18,632 nucleotides of DNA, from positions 1 through 18,632 of the forward strand of contig CAZWHE010000072.1 in NCBI GenBank assembly GCA_964633825.1. Reading direction: 5' to 3'. The notes under the pieces are model-generated. The model was not told where the DNA came from. It searched no databases and saw only the letters and a list, made by a program, of their open reading frames with translations. The first letter of the stretch is position 1. Every line of letters begins with the position of its first letter. This document shows, in pieces, positions 1 through 7,324 of this stretch. The position numbers and the translations under genes are program-made. This DNA is from CAZWHE01 sp964633825 (GTDB taxonomy: Bacteria; Planctomycetota; B15-G4; CAYZWU01).

Positions 1-42
1 GATTTCGGCTGGTAGGCCGGCGATTTCGGCTGGTAGGCCGGC
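1..42. repeat. Two perfect tandem copies of a 21-bp unit inside the GT9 gene
   Basis: Bases 1-21 and 22-42 are identical. On the coding (minus) strand each copy encodes PAYQPKS, so the frame is kept. It lies exactly at the window edge, so it could be the start of a longer repeat, a real small duplication, or an assembly artefact at a contig end. Confidence 0.85.
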
Positions 43-452
43 GTGATCTTTTCATTGTAAAAGATATGGCTCATCTCATAGCAGTGTCCCTTTGCGAACC
101 CGATTTTTCTCTTCCCCCTGGCCAGAAAGATCTGAAAACCGCTTTTGAGGTTTCCCTGGAAATCAAGGACGATGTCATACTTCTCCCGCCGGATCTTGCG
201 TATGAACCGAGCAATTAGGATGGGAAGGGCGGGCCACTTCAGGGGATTCTTGAAATAACGACGGATCTTTTTCCTCGGAAAGACAATGATGTCTTCCAGA
301 TCCCGTCTTTTCTCCAAGAGAGCGGCGGCTTTGTCTTCAACGAGCCAGGTGACCCGCACCTCTTTCGTGTTCCGGGTCAGAGCCTGAACAACGGGGAGAG
401 TGAAGAGCACGTCTCCGACGGCCGAAAGTCTGATGACAAGTATCTTTTTCAT
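1..452 (-). CDS. GT9 family LPS heptosyltransferase-like protein, N-terminal part (3' end outside window)
   Basis: Reading the minus strand from the ATG at 452 gives an open frame of 150 codons that runs off the window edge. It begins MKKILVIRLSAVGDVLFTLP, the N-terminus typical of glycosyltransferase family 9 (WaaC/WaaF/WaaQ), and continues with VTWLVEDKAAALLE and later YDIVLDFQGNLKSG, both typical of the family's first Rossmann domain. These enzymes add heptose to the LPS inner core at the cytoplasmic face of the inner membrane. Which of WaaC, WaaF or WaaQ it is cannot be told because the C-terminal sugar-nucleotide domain is missing. It is divergent from an LPS-type kinase gene 121 bp away, which supports a role in lipid A core assembly. 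The last 14 visible codons are an in-frame 7-residue duplication (see the repeat at 1-42). Confidence 0.88.
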   Translation of the reverse strand, partial: MKKILVIRLSAVGDVLFTLPVVQALTRNTKEVRVTWLVEDKAAALLEKRRDLEDIIVFPRKKIRRYFKNPLKWPALPILIARFIRKIRREKYDIVLDFQGNLKSGFQIFLARGKRKIGFAKGHCYEMSHIFYNEKITPAYQPKSPAYQPK

Positions 453-527
453 TCCCGAAACCTATCAAAAGGCGGTAGCGGCAGTCAATCGGGGGCACAA
501 CTCCCGCCGGGCGTCGGGCGAGTCTTC

Positions 528-556
528 TTGTTTCCCCATTTCTTCGGGTATAGAAT
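528..556 (+). promoter_or_regulatory. Candidate sigma-70 promoter for the kinase/ParB/SPL operon
   Basis: TTGTTT at 528-533 is followed after 17 bp by TAGAAT at 551-556, a 5/6 match to the -10 consensus. The predicted transcript would start near 563, only about 10 bases before the first ATG at 574 and about 22 before the ATG at 586. The -35 match is poor, so this is a consensus match only. Confidence 0.35.
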
Positions 557-573
557 GCCCCTTTCCGAGGCTC

Positions 574-1485
574 ATGGGCGCGGGCATGGAGGATCTTCTG
601 AGAAATATCGAAGGATTTGTTCGCAAGGTCAAGGGGCGCCGGCTGCTTCTCGTCCGCAGTGATGCGGCTGAAAGCGTGCTCGAAGCCGGCGTTGTCGATC
701 GCGCCGAACCGGAGGAATGGGCGGGCGCAGCTCCATTTCATAACAAGGGGCGGGGGAGAATGTACCGCCTCCGGCTTTCGGGAGAAAGCGGGCGTTGCCT
801 GATCGTCAAATCCATTCTGCGGGGAGGGATTCCGGCCCTCATCAGCCGGCGGCTCCATTTTTCCCGCCGCCGGCTCTTTCTGGAAGCCGAGCTCTCCAAT
901 CTTCTCTGCCGCGAGAAAGTCCCGGCCGCGGAAATGATATTCGGCCGAGCGGAGAGGGTCGCCGGGCCTTTCCACCGCCTCCATTTGGCCACGGCCGAGA
1001 TTAACGATGCCGTGCCTCTTCTGGCCCTGCTGAAAGATGACAAGATCCCCTTCCCGGAGAAACAAGCCGCCGTCCGCGGGGCGGGGAAATCGGTTCGCGC
1101 CCTTCACGAAGCCGGAGTCCGTCATGCCGATCTCAATCTGGCCAACCTCCTTGTCGCGGCCGGCGGCGGAAAAGAGGGGGAACCCTCTCTTGCCGGGATC
1201 ATCGATCTCAGCGGTTCGCGCATCCGGTCCGAGCTGTCCGAGAGGGATAGGACAGCCAACCTGGCCAGGCTGCTCCGCCATGCCGTCAAGAACGGTTTGC
1301 ACGGCAGGCTCGATCTCGCCGGTTTGTGGCGCTCTTTCATGGAAGGGTATTGCCGGGGCGATGAAAGAACCGGCTTTGGGGAACGCGTGATCCGGGCTTT
1401 TCGAAGAACATATCCTCTCCATCGACTCTCGTGGCGCTTGCACCGAATCGCTGTGCCGCCCTTTTCGTCAGGGAGATTTTTGTAA
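574..1485 (+). CDS. Kdo/WaaP-family lipopolysaccharide core kinase
   Basis: A 303-residue protein of the Kdo kinase / WaaP group (protein-kinase-like fold), which phosphorylates sugars of the LPS inner core at the cytoplasmic membrane. The visible signature is LHEAGVRHADLNLANLL: H184, D186 (catalytic loop Asp), N188 and N191 fit the HxDLNxxN loop. IIDLSGS (D211) takes the place of the DFG magnesium-binding Asp. LIVKS with K79 is the likely ATP-binding Lys and the E104/E106 region the partner Glu. The N-terminal 50 residues show no known domain. An upstream in-frame ATG at 400 would overlap the divergent GT9 gene and its product there is not protein-like, so the start is 574 or 586. Its stop overlaps the start of the ParB-like gene (TAATG), so the two are probably translationally coupled. 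The exact acceptor sugar is not determined. Confidence 0.82.
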   Translation: MGAGMEDLLRNIEGFVRKVKGRRLLLVRSDAAESVLEAGVVDRAEPEEWAGAAPFHNKGRGRMYRLRLSGESGRCLIVKSILRGGIPALISRRLHFSRRRLFLEAELSNLLCREKVPAAEMIFGRAERVAGPFHRLHLATAEINDAVPLLALLKDDKIPFPEKQAAVRGAGKSVRALHEAGVRHADLNLANLLVAAGGGKEGEPSLAGIIDLSGSRIRSELSERDRTANLARLLRHAVKNGLHGRLDLAGLWRSFMEGYCRGDERTGFGERVIRAFRRTYPLHRLSWRLHRIAVPPFSSGRFL

Positions 1486-2468
1486 TGAAGGCGCATGTCA
1501 AATCGATCCTTCTCGAAGAGATCGATGCGGGATTCGATCTCTATTCACCCTCGTGGCCGGAAGAATCATCCTGGCTCGGGGAGTCGCTTTCGGCTGTGGG
1601 TCTGATCCATCCGCCCCTTCTTGTTGAACGGGACGGGCGTTTCGTTACGGTGTGCGGCTTGAGGCGCGTGAGAGCGGCGATAAGGCTCGGCCTGGGAACG
1701 ATCGAGTGCCGGGTGGCCGAAACCGGGGGCCTGCCGGAAGAAGACCTGCTCGCCCTCAACATGGAGGACAACCTCTCCGTCCGTGAGCTCACTCTTTTCG
1801 AAAAGACCCGGTTCGTCAAGCTCGCCATGAGTTTCAGCGAACCGGCGCGGGAGAAGCTCTGGGACGGTTTCGCATCCAGGCTGGAGCTTTCGGGAAGCGA
1901 TTTGGCGATCAAGCGCTATCTCGCCCTCGAGGGCCTGCCCCGTGCGGTCAAGGGCTTTATCGACGAAAAGCGCCTCCCCCTTCGCTTCGCCTCTCTCATC
2001 AGCGATCTCGGCCGCAGCGACGCCGTGCGTCTTGTCTCCCTCGCCGAAAAGCATCGCCTCTCCGCCGCCACTGCGGCGGAAGCGGCCGAGATGATCCGGG
2101 AGGTGATGCTCCGGGACGGGAAAACATTCGAAGAAATCGCGGCCGCGATCGAGGACGGTCTCGATGAGACAAGATCTCGGCCGGGCGGGAAGCGCGAGAT
2201 CCTCTTGGAGAGGCTGAGGAAGATCAGGTTCCCGTCCTGGAAAGAGAAGGAGAGAGAGATGAAAAAACACCTGGGCGCGATCAATGCCGTCCAGGGTGTC
2301 ACGGTGAATCCTCCCCCTTTCTTCGAGGGCGAAGATTTTCGCGCGGAGATGCGTTTCAGATCGAGCTCTGAGCTCAGAGACCGCGCGCGCGCGCTGGAAC
2401 GCTTTGCCGAAAGCCCGGATGCAAAAAAAGCGATCGAGCTCGTCTGCGGAGGGTTCCGTGCCGATTAA
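1485..2468 (+). CDS. ParB N-terminal-domain protein, non-canonical
   Basis: A 327-residue protein starting at the ATG that shares its A with the kinase stop codon. Residues about 5-100 form a ParB/Srx-type domain: LGESLSAVGLIHPPLLVE, then VCGLRRVRAAIRLG with the GxRRxRAA box at 58-65, then NMEDNLSVRELTLFEK. Residues about 135-200 (KRYLALEGLPRAVKGFIDEK onward) resemble the ParB central helix-turn-helix region. The C-terminal ~100 residues, beginning near KIRFPSWKEKE, are not the usual ParB dimerisation domain. There is no parA nearby, so this is unlikely to be the chromosome-segregation ParB. Its 3' end overlaps the SPL-family radical SAM gene by 11 bases, so the pair is probably made together and may act together on DNA. 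That last step is inference. Confidence 0.8.
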   Translation: MKAHVKSILLEEIDAGFDLYSPSWPEESSWLGESLSAVGLIHPPLLVERDGRFVTVCGLRRVRAAIRLGLGTIECRVAETGGLPEEDLLALNMEDNLSVRELTLFEKTRFVKLAMSFSEPAREKLWDGFASRLELSGSDLAIKRYLALEGLPRAVKGFIDEKRLPLRFASLISDLGRSDAVRLVSLAEKHRLSAATAAEAAEMIREVMLRDGKTFEEIAAAIEDGLDETRSRPGGKREILLERLRKIRFPSWKEKEREMKKHLGAINAVQGVTVNPPPFFEGEDFRAEMRFRSSSELRDRARALERFAESPDAKKAIELVCGGFRAD

Positions 2469-3597
2469 CGACGTCGTGATCGAGGAAGCCGCTCTCGGAA
2501 CGTCTCTCGCTGCAAAGGTTCTTGAAAAATTTCCGCGGGAACGGACGAGCACGATTCCCGACACGGAGCCCGGAACCCTCAGGGATCTTCCCCTTCTCGA
2601 AGAGACGGCGACCTCGATCCGTGCCCGGAGCGCGGAACGCGGCTTTCAGAAGAGCTTCAAGACAAGGCTGATCATCGCCAAGGGGGAGGGCCGGTTTCTT
2701 CGGCCCTGTCCCGGAACGCCGGGTATGCTCTGCTGCAATCTCCATGTTCTCGACCACGTTGTGGGGTGCCCCTACGACTGTTCCTTTTGTTTTCTCCAGG
2801 CCTATCAGAATGTCCCCGGCATCATGGTCAGCGCCGGCGCCGCGAAAGCTGCCGACGAGATTGCCGGCCTGGCGGCGAAAACGACGGGGAAGCACCCGAT
2901 CCGAATCACGACGGGGGAGCTCGGCGACTCTCTGGCCCTGGAACCGATTACGGGAATGGCGGCCGAGCTCGTGACCCTCTTTTCCTCTCTCGATTGTGCG
3001 CTTCTCGAACTGAAAACGAAATCAGCCGGTGTGGAAACGCTTCTCGGTCTTGACCACAGGGGAAGAACGATCGTCTCGTGGTCCCTGAGCCCGGAATGCA
3101 TCGCCGGGCGGGAGGAGCTGGGGGCGCCCTCCGTCGAGGAGCGCCTCGCCGCGGCCGTCAAGGTTTTGGATGCCGGGTATGGCCTCGCATTCCACTTCGA
3201 TCCCGTCTTTCTTGTAGAAGGCTGGCGCGGGCTCTACACAGAGCTGATCGACGAGATCTTCAACCGTATTCCGGGCGGGAAAGTCCTCTGGTTCAGCCTG
3301 GGCGGATTTCGGTTTTTGCCCTCGCTCAAGAGGATCGCCAGGGCCAGGTTTCCGGGGACGAAGATCTTTCTCAACGAGTTCCTGCCGGGGCTGGACGGTA
3401 AATACCGCTACTTTGCCCCATTTCGGGTGGAAATGTACAAAACCCTCAAAAACGCCATCGAGCAGCGATCTCCATCGACTCCGGTCTATTTTTGTATGGA
3501 AGCGCCCCACATCTGGAAGAAGGCGGCCCGATCCCTTCCGAATCAGTGTCCGAAACTGTCGCCCCTTTTTCACCAGCCCCGGCATTCCGGACCGTGA
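2458..3597 (+). CDS. Radical SAM protein of the spore-photoproduct-lyase (SPL) family, lacking the SPL catalytic Cys
   Basis: A 379-residue protein. The start chosen is GTG at 2458: it has GGAGGG at 2448-2453, and the resulting N-terminus PINDVVIEEAALGTSLAAKV fits the SPL-family opening. The ATG at 2404 would give a longer overlap with the ParB-like gene. The radical SAM cluster motif CPYDCSFC (C104, C108, C111; CX3CX2C) is intact, so it should bind [4Fe-4S] and S-adenosylmethionine. Further family-like segments are ITTGELGDSLAL, LLELKTKSAGVETLL, IVSWSLSPE, FDPVFLVEGWRGLY and FSLGGFRFLPSLK. In B. subtilis SPL the strand after the cluster reads FEAAC-TSD with catalytic Cys141; the corresponding stretch here has Glu154. 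It therefore belongs to the COG1533 group without a known reaction, not to true thymine-dimer SPL. The linked ParB-like gene suggests a DNA-related role. Confidence 0.85.
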   Translation: MPINDVVIEEAALGTSLAAKVLEKFPRERTSTIPDTEPGTLRDLPLLEETATSIRARSAERGFQKSFKTRLIIAKGEGRFLRPCPGTPGMLCCNLHVLDHVVGCPYDCSFCFLQAYQNVPGIMVSAGAAKAADEIAGLAAKTTGKHPIRITTGELGDSLALEPITGMAAELVTLFSSLDCALLELKTKSAGVETLLGLDHRGRTIVSWSLSPECIAGREELGAPSVEERLAAAVKVLDAGYGLAFHFDPVFLVEGWRGLYTELIDEIFNRIPGGKVLWFSLGGFRFLPSLKRIARARFPGTKIFLNEFLPGLDGKYRYFAPFRVEMYKTLKNAIEQRSPSTPVYFCMEAPHIWKKAARSLPNQCPKLSPLFHQPRHSGP

Positions 3598-4000
3598 GCG
3601 GGATTTTCCGCACAGCGGGCTGGGGCTTGTTACTTCAGAATCCCCAACTGGATATAGCTAACCGAGTTAAATAAATTCGGAATCTGCGGTTTTTTTGAGC
3701 CCATTTTAGAGCCGCCGGCGTTATTAAAACGTGCTGACATAAGTTCTCCTGGATTCGCTGGGATCTTTTTAGGTTGACTAAAAAGGGTGCCGAATAAGGC
3801 AAGAAAGCGGGATTAAGTTCAGGAGGCTTAGGAGAACGGGTTCTTTACGGACCCGTTTTCTTTTTTTGTACAATCCGGCCTTCCTCAACAAACCCCGACT
3901 TGACCCGTACCGGAGCGCCTGTCGGATAGTTTCCCTATCCAAGTTTTTTTGTTATTATGACTATTCCATTTTTTGAGCCCTTTTCATTATCGATTCAATC
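3598..4000 (+). other. Gene-free 403-bp leader region upstream of the sigma-factor fusion gene
   Basis: No protein-like open frame was found. Besides the terminator ending at 3867, it holds a second smaller hairpin: GGATAG (3924-3929), 5-base loop, CTATCC (3935-3940), then AAGTTTTTTT to 3950, which could be a weak terminator or an operator. TATTAT at 3953-3958 is a 5/6 match to a -10 box but has no convincing -35 partner, as TTTCCC lies at the expected place. No Shine-Dalgarno sequence is visible before the ATG at 4001. A small RNA ending at 3867 is possible but no known RNA family was recognised. Confidence 0.5.
3743..3867 (+). terminator. Intrinsic terminator with possible upstream antiterminator arm
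   Basis: AACGGGT (3835-3841) pairs perfectly with ACCCGTT (3851-3857) around a 9-base loop, extended by weaker pairs below, and is followed by a run TTTTCTTTTTTT to 3867. An upstream GTTCTCCT (3743-3750) is the exact complement of AGGAGAAC (3830-3837), which includes the foot of the terminator's left arm, so the two structures would compete. It lies 236 bp after the radical SAM gene and 134 bp before the sigma-factor gene. It may end the upstream operon, or be part of an attenuating leader for the downstream gene. Confidence 0.65.
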
Positions 4001-7000
4001 ATGAACCAGGAAGATCTTCTCACTCATGCCGGGTTTATCAAGTCTCTGGCTCGCAGCCTAGTCGGGGACGAACACTATGCGGCCGATGTGGAGCAGAAGG
4101 TTTGGATCGCCGCTCTGGAGCACCCGCCTGCAACAGATACTCCTCTGCGTTCCTGGTTTTCCAGGGTGGTGCGCAACCTCACGGTCAGCCTGTACAGGCG
4201 CGAAACGCGGCGCCGGAAATACGAAAGGAACCTGGCGGCAGTCTCTTCGGCCGATACGCTCGGGATCACGACTCCCGAAGAGATCGCTATCCACAAAGAG
4301 GCCATTCGCAGCTTGAGCGGAGCGGTTCTCAGCCTCAAGGAACCCTACCTGAGCGTGATCGTGCTTCGTTTCTATGAGGGCCTGCCGGCTCGCAGAATTG
4401 CAGAGCAGATCGGTGTCTCGCACGAAACGGTCAAGACCAGGATCGGGCGCGGCCTCAATCGGCTTCGAGAGATACTCGACGAAAAGCATGGCGGCGACAG
4501 GACGAAGTGGATGCTCGTGCTGGCGCCGATCGCCGGTCTCAAGCTGGCTCCGGCTTCTGCCGGGGCAGCTCTTTCCGTTGGAACGGCGAACCTTGCGCCC
4601 GTAAAAACCGCTGCGGGCTTGTCCGCATGGAACAGCCTGACAATGCCGGCGGGTTTGAAGATCGGCCTGGCGGCAGCGCTTCTGATCGGCACAACCGCCG
4701 GTCTTTTCTATTTCCTTCCCGGCTCAGGCGATGACGGCGAGTCTTTCCGATTTTCGACGGCAGGTGATAACCGGCCCGGGGGTGATGAAAAGGAACGCCG
4801 CGGTGCCGGAGCTCATGCCGCTCGTGCCGCCCGCGAGCCGCTCTTTTCATCGAAAGCTTTCGTTTCCGGCCGGGTCACGGACAGGGAGACGGGCGCTCCG
4901 GTTCGTGCTTTCGATTTTCGGATGTGGCGGCAGGAGGAGAGCAGCGACCCGAGATTGGTCCTTCATGAAACCGTGCGCGATGCCGAGGGCCGGTTCTGCT
5001 ATCCCCTCGAAAAAGACGGCCTTTACAATCTCGCGTTTTCGTCTTCCTGCTACAGGCTGAAGGCGCTCAAGGATCTCGAAGGGGCGGATGATTCCCGATT
5101 ATCCGATTTGAACATCGTCCTCGATCCGGGGTTGAGCGTCTCGGGCCGCGTTGTCGAGGGCGCTGCGAACACTCCCGTAGCGGGCGCCGTCGTGGGACCG
5201 GCCATGTATCCCTGGGAGACCGATCTGGCAAGCCTCTCTTTTCTCGGTTTCGATGAGGTCTGCGTCCACGATCGGACCGGCCCGGACGGGCGCTTCACGA
5301 TCAAGGGGCTGGCCGGAACGGACAAAAGGATTGTCGCCGTGCATCCCGATTTCACGGAGGGCTGGGTCGACGCCGAGCCCGGCAGCGGCCGGGAAGTCGA
5401 GATCCGCCTCCAGCCCGGTGGTTTTCGTCTGTACGGAAAGGCCCTCGATGATCGAGGAATTCCGGCCGCCCGTCTCTTGATCCGGCTCTATGGAGAAGAG
5501 ATTCCTGCCGCACTCCCGGTGATGACCGGGGAGGACGGCGGCTTCACGACCCCGCCGGTCCGGCCGGGCCGTGTGTTCGTCAAGGCCGGCGATCCCCACA
5601 TGGAGTTCGAGAACAATCCGGACTTCACCGAGGAGTTCAAGATCGTCACCGTGGCGAACCGCGACGTTGAAGTCGATTTCGGCCCGTCGCATGAACACCT
5701 CGCATGGCGCGGAAGGCTTTACGGATTCGACGGAAAGCCGATCAAAAAGGGCTGGGTCATGATCACTCCCGCCAATCTTAATACCGGGGACGCCCGTTTC
5801 TTCAACCTCGTGCGGCGCGTCCATTGTGACGACAGCGGATCATTCGAAGCAGGCAAACTCCTCCCCGGGCGGTACAGAGTGAGCCTTCTTCTTTCCGGGC
5901 AGCCCCTGTTCGAATGGGACGTCGTCGCCTTTGAAGAGACCGGACTCGTGGAGAAAGATATCGACCTCGGCCTCGATTCCGTCATAGCGGGCGCTGTGGT
6001 GAGCAGCAGTACGGGAATGCCGATAGAGGGCGAGAAGGGATATGTCTGGGCCTGGCAGGACAAGGGGACGGGGCGTAAATATTCGGGGATCGTCGATGAC
6101 ATGGGCTGCTTCGAAATCTGTGGGATCAAGCCCGTAACTTATTTCGTACAGGCCAAAGTGGGCGACAGGTTTTCAGAGCGCATCGTGGGAGTCAAAACCG
6201 AAAAGGGATCAGCGGCCGGGGATCTCTCCCTCGAAATAGCGACGCTGGGAGGGCTGCAGCTCAGGGTCGCCGGCTTTGACGCCGGCGACAGGGAATCGTT
6301 TTCACTCTCTCTCTTAGACACCGCGTTGGGGGAGAGAACGGCCTTCGGTGATCAAATCATCAAGAAGACGGGAACACTGGATTTGACCTTTTCCCTCGAA
6401 GCCGGCGCCTGGGTTGTGTCGCTTGCTTTCCAAAACCTGGGATATGTGGAAAGACGTTTCGAGGTCCTGCCCGATCGGACCACCGAGGTCCTGGTTCTCC
6501 GGGACGAGATTTCTCTTTACGAAGGCTTCGTCTCTCTTGCAGGCACTCTGGCTCGCCGGGATGGTTCTCCACTGTCCGGGCTTGCGCTGCATTTCGAAGC
6601 CCGCAGTGTTCCCGGATTTCCCCCCAATGCCGGCGCTCTTCGGACCGGGACGGACGATCATGGAAAGTTTCTGATCGAAGGCTTCAAACCGGGCCGCTGG
6701 GGAGTGGCGGTGGAAACAGCTCCCGGAGCCAGGGTCTGCTTTCCCCGGCTCTGGATTCCGCCCGATTCGGAAAATCCCTTCCGGCTCGACCTTGTGCTTC
6801 CCGCCGGTCGGGTGAGCGGTGTGGTCTCGGCCGAGCCGGGCGGATACCATTTGATCGAGGACCGCCCCCGTTCGTGGACAGCGCGCCTCCTCGACGTGAA
6901 GAAGGAGGAGTATGTGAGCACTCTTGCCGGCGTGGGCGGCCTCTTCGAGCTGGAGGGCGTGCCCGCGGGCGATTACCAGCTCCTGATCGAGGCCGAGGGC

Positions 7001-7324
7001 TATGAGCGTTACCGTTCCGGGGCGTTTTCTGTCAAAGAGGGGGAGGATCTCGACCTGGGAGAGATACTCCTCGATCCCTGCGGTCTCGTCGATCTGGAGG
7101 TCGTGGATGGGGCGATGCAGCCTGTCGAAGAATACAGCACAGCGTGCGATGGAAGGAAGATCGAGCCGTCCCGGTCGTTTGGCGAAACGAAGCGCTTCGA
7201 CAAATTGCCCGTGGGGGAGGTCTTTCTCACGGTAACGGCAGAGGGTTATCAGGAGCAGACCGTCAAGATCCGGACCCGGCCCGCCCAACCCGTTGAAAAA
7301 CGCATCGTCCTGGTCCCCGAATAA
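4001..7324 (+). CDS. ECF-type sigma-70 factor fused to a membrane segment and multiple carboxypeptidase-regulatory-like repeats
   Basis: A single 1107-residue frame. Residues about 5-75 are sigma region 2 (DVEQKVWIAALEHP, LRSWFSRVVRNLTVSLYRRE). Residues about 103-160 are sigma region 4 with the helix-turn-helix RRIAEQIGVSHETVKTRI (131-148). A moderately hydrophobic stretch follows at 170-196, then a clear membrane helix at about 219-239 (IGLAAALLIGTTAGLFYFL). The remaining ~850 residues are serial beta-sandwich modules opening with motifs such as VSGRVTDRETGAPV, SVSGRVVEG, YGKALDDRGIPAA, WRGRLYGFDGKPI and LAGTLARRDGSPLSG, of the carboxypeptidase-regulatory-like/Cna_B type. ECF factors normally are about 200 residues with a separate anti-sigma factor; none is encoded next door. 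Inference: a membrane-tethered sigma factor whose extracytoplasmic part senses or binds something. If the segment at 170-196 also crosses the membrane, the repeats would face the cytoplasm instead. Such fusions are known in Planctomycetota-like genomes. Confidence 0.9.
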   Translation: MNQEDLLTHAGFIKSLARSLVGDEHYAADVEQKVWIAALEHPPATDTPLRSWFSRVVRNLTVSLYRRETRRRKYERNLAAVSSADTLGITTPEEIAIHKEAIRSLSGAVLSLKEPYLSVIVLRFYEGLPARRIAEQIGVSHETVKTRIGRGLNRLREILDEKHGGDRTKWMLVLAPIAGLKLAPASAGAALSVGTANLAPVKTAAGLSAWNSLTMPAGLKIGLAAALLIGTTAGLFYFLPGSGDDGESFRFSTAGDNRPGGDEKERRGAGAHAARAAREPLFSSKAFVSGRVTDRETGAPVRAFDFRMWRQEESSDPRLVLHETVRDAEGRFCYPLEKDGLYNLAFSSSCYRLKALKDLEGADDSRLSDLNIVLDPGLSVSGRVVEGAANTPVAGAVVGPAMYPWETDLASLSFLGFDEVCVHDRTGPDGRFTIKGLAGTDKRIVAVHPDFTEGWVDAEPGSGREVEIRLQPGGFRLYGKALDDRGIPAARLLIRLYGEEIPAALPVMTGEDGGFTTPPVRPGRVFVKAGDPHMEFENNPDFTEEFKIVTVANRDVEVDFGPSHEHLAWRGRLYGFDGKPIKKGWVMITPANLNTGDARFFNLVRRVHCDDSGSFEAGKLLPGRYRVSLLLSGQPLFEWDVVAFEETGLVEKDIDLGLDSVIAGAVVSSSTGMPIEGEKGYVWAWQDKGTGRKYSGIVDDMGCFEICGIKPVTYFVQAKVGDRFSERIVGVKTEKGSAAGDLSLEIATLGGLQLRVAGFDAGDRESFSLSLLDTALGERTAFGDQIIKKTGTLDLTFSLEAGAWVVSLAFQNLGYVERRFEVLPDRTTEVLVLRDEISLYEGFVSLAGTLARRDGSPLSGLALHFEARSVPGFPPNAGALRTGTDDHGKFLIEGFKPGRWGVAVETAPGARVCFPRLWIPPDSENPFRLDLVLPAGRVSGVVSAEPGGYHLIEDRPRSWTARLLDVKKEEYVSTLAGVGGLFELEGVPAGDYQLLIEAEGYERYRSGAFSVKEGEDLDLGEILLDPCGLVDLEVVDGAMQPVEEYSTACDGRKIEPSRSFGETKRFDKLPVGEVFLTVTAEGYQEQTVKIRTRPAQPVEKRIVLVPE

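Noticed and set aside
337..1443. 368-codon minus-strand open frame
   Set aside because: Antisense of the kinase gene and out of frame with the GT9 gene, whose correct frame was identified by its MKKILVIRLSAVGD start.
1485..2468. Calling the ParB-like gene the chromosome-partitioning parB
   Set aside because: No parA is adjacent and the C-terminal region is unlike the usual ParB dimerisation domain.
1566..2564. 332-codon minus-strand open frame
   Set aside because: It is the antisense shadow of the ParB-like gene; high G+C content keeps stop codons rare and the product has no family features.
2458..3597. Calling the radical SAM gene a true spore photoproduct lyase (splB)
   Set aside because: The catalytic Cys position holds Glu and nothing here suggests sporulation, so only family membership is claimed.
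3900..3930. TTGACC as a -35 box with a -10 near GGATAG
   Set aside because: GGATAG is a poor -10 match and is better explained as the left arm of the hairpin at 3924-3940.
6314..7288. 324-codon minus-strand open frame
   Set aside because: Antisense of the beta-sandwich repeats of the sigma-factor fusion; no recognisable protein features.
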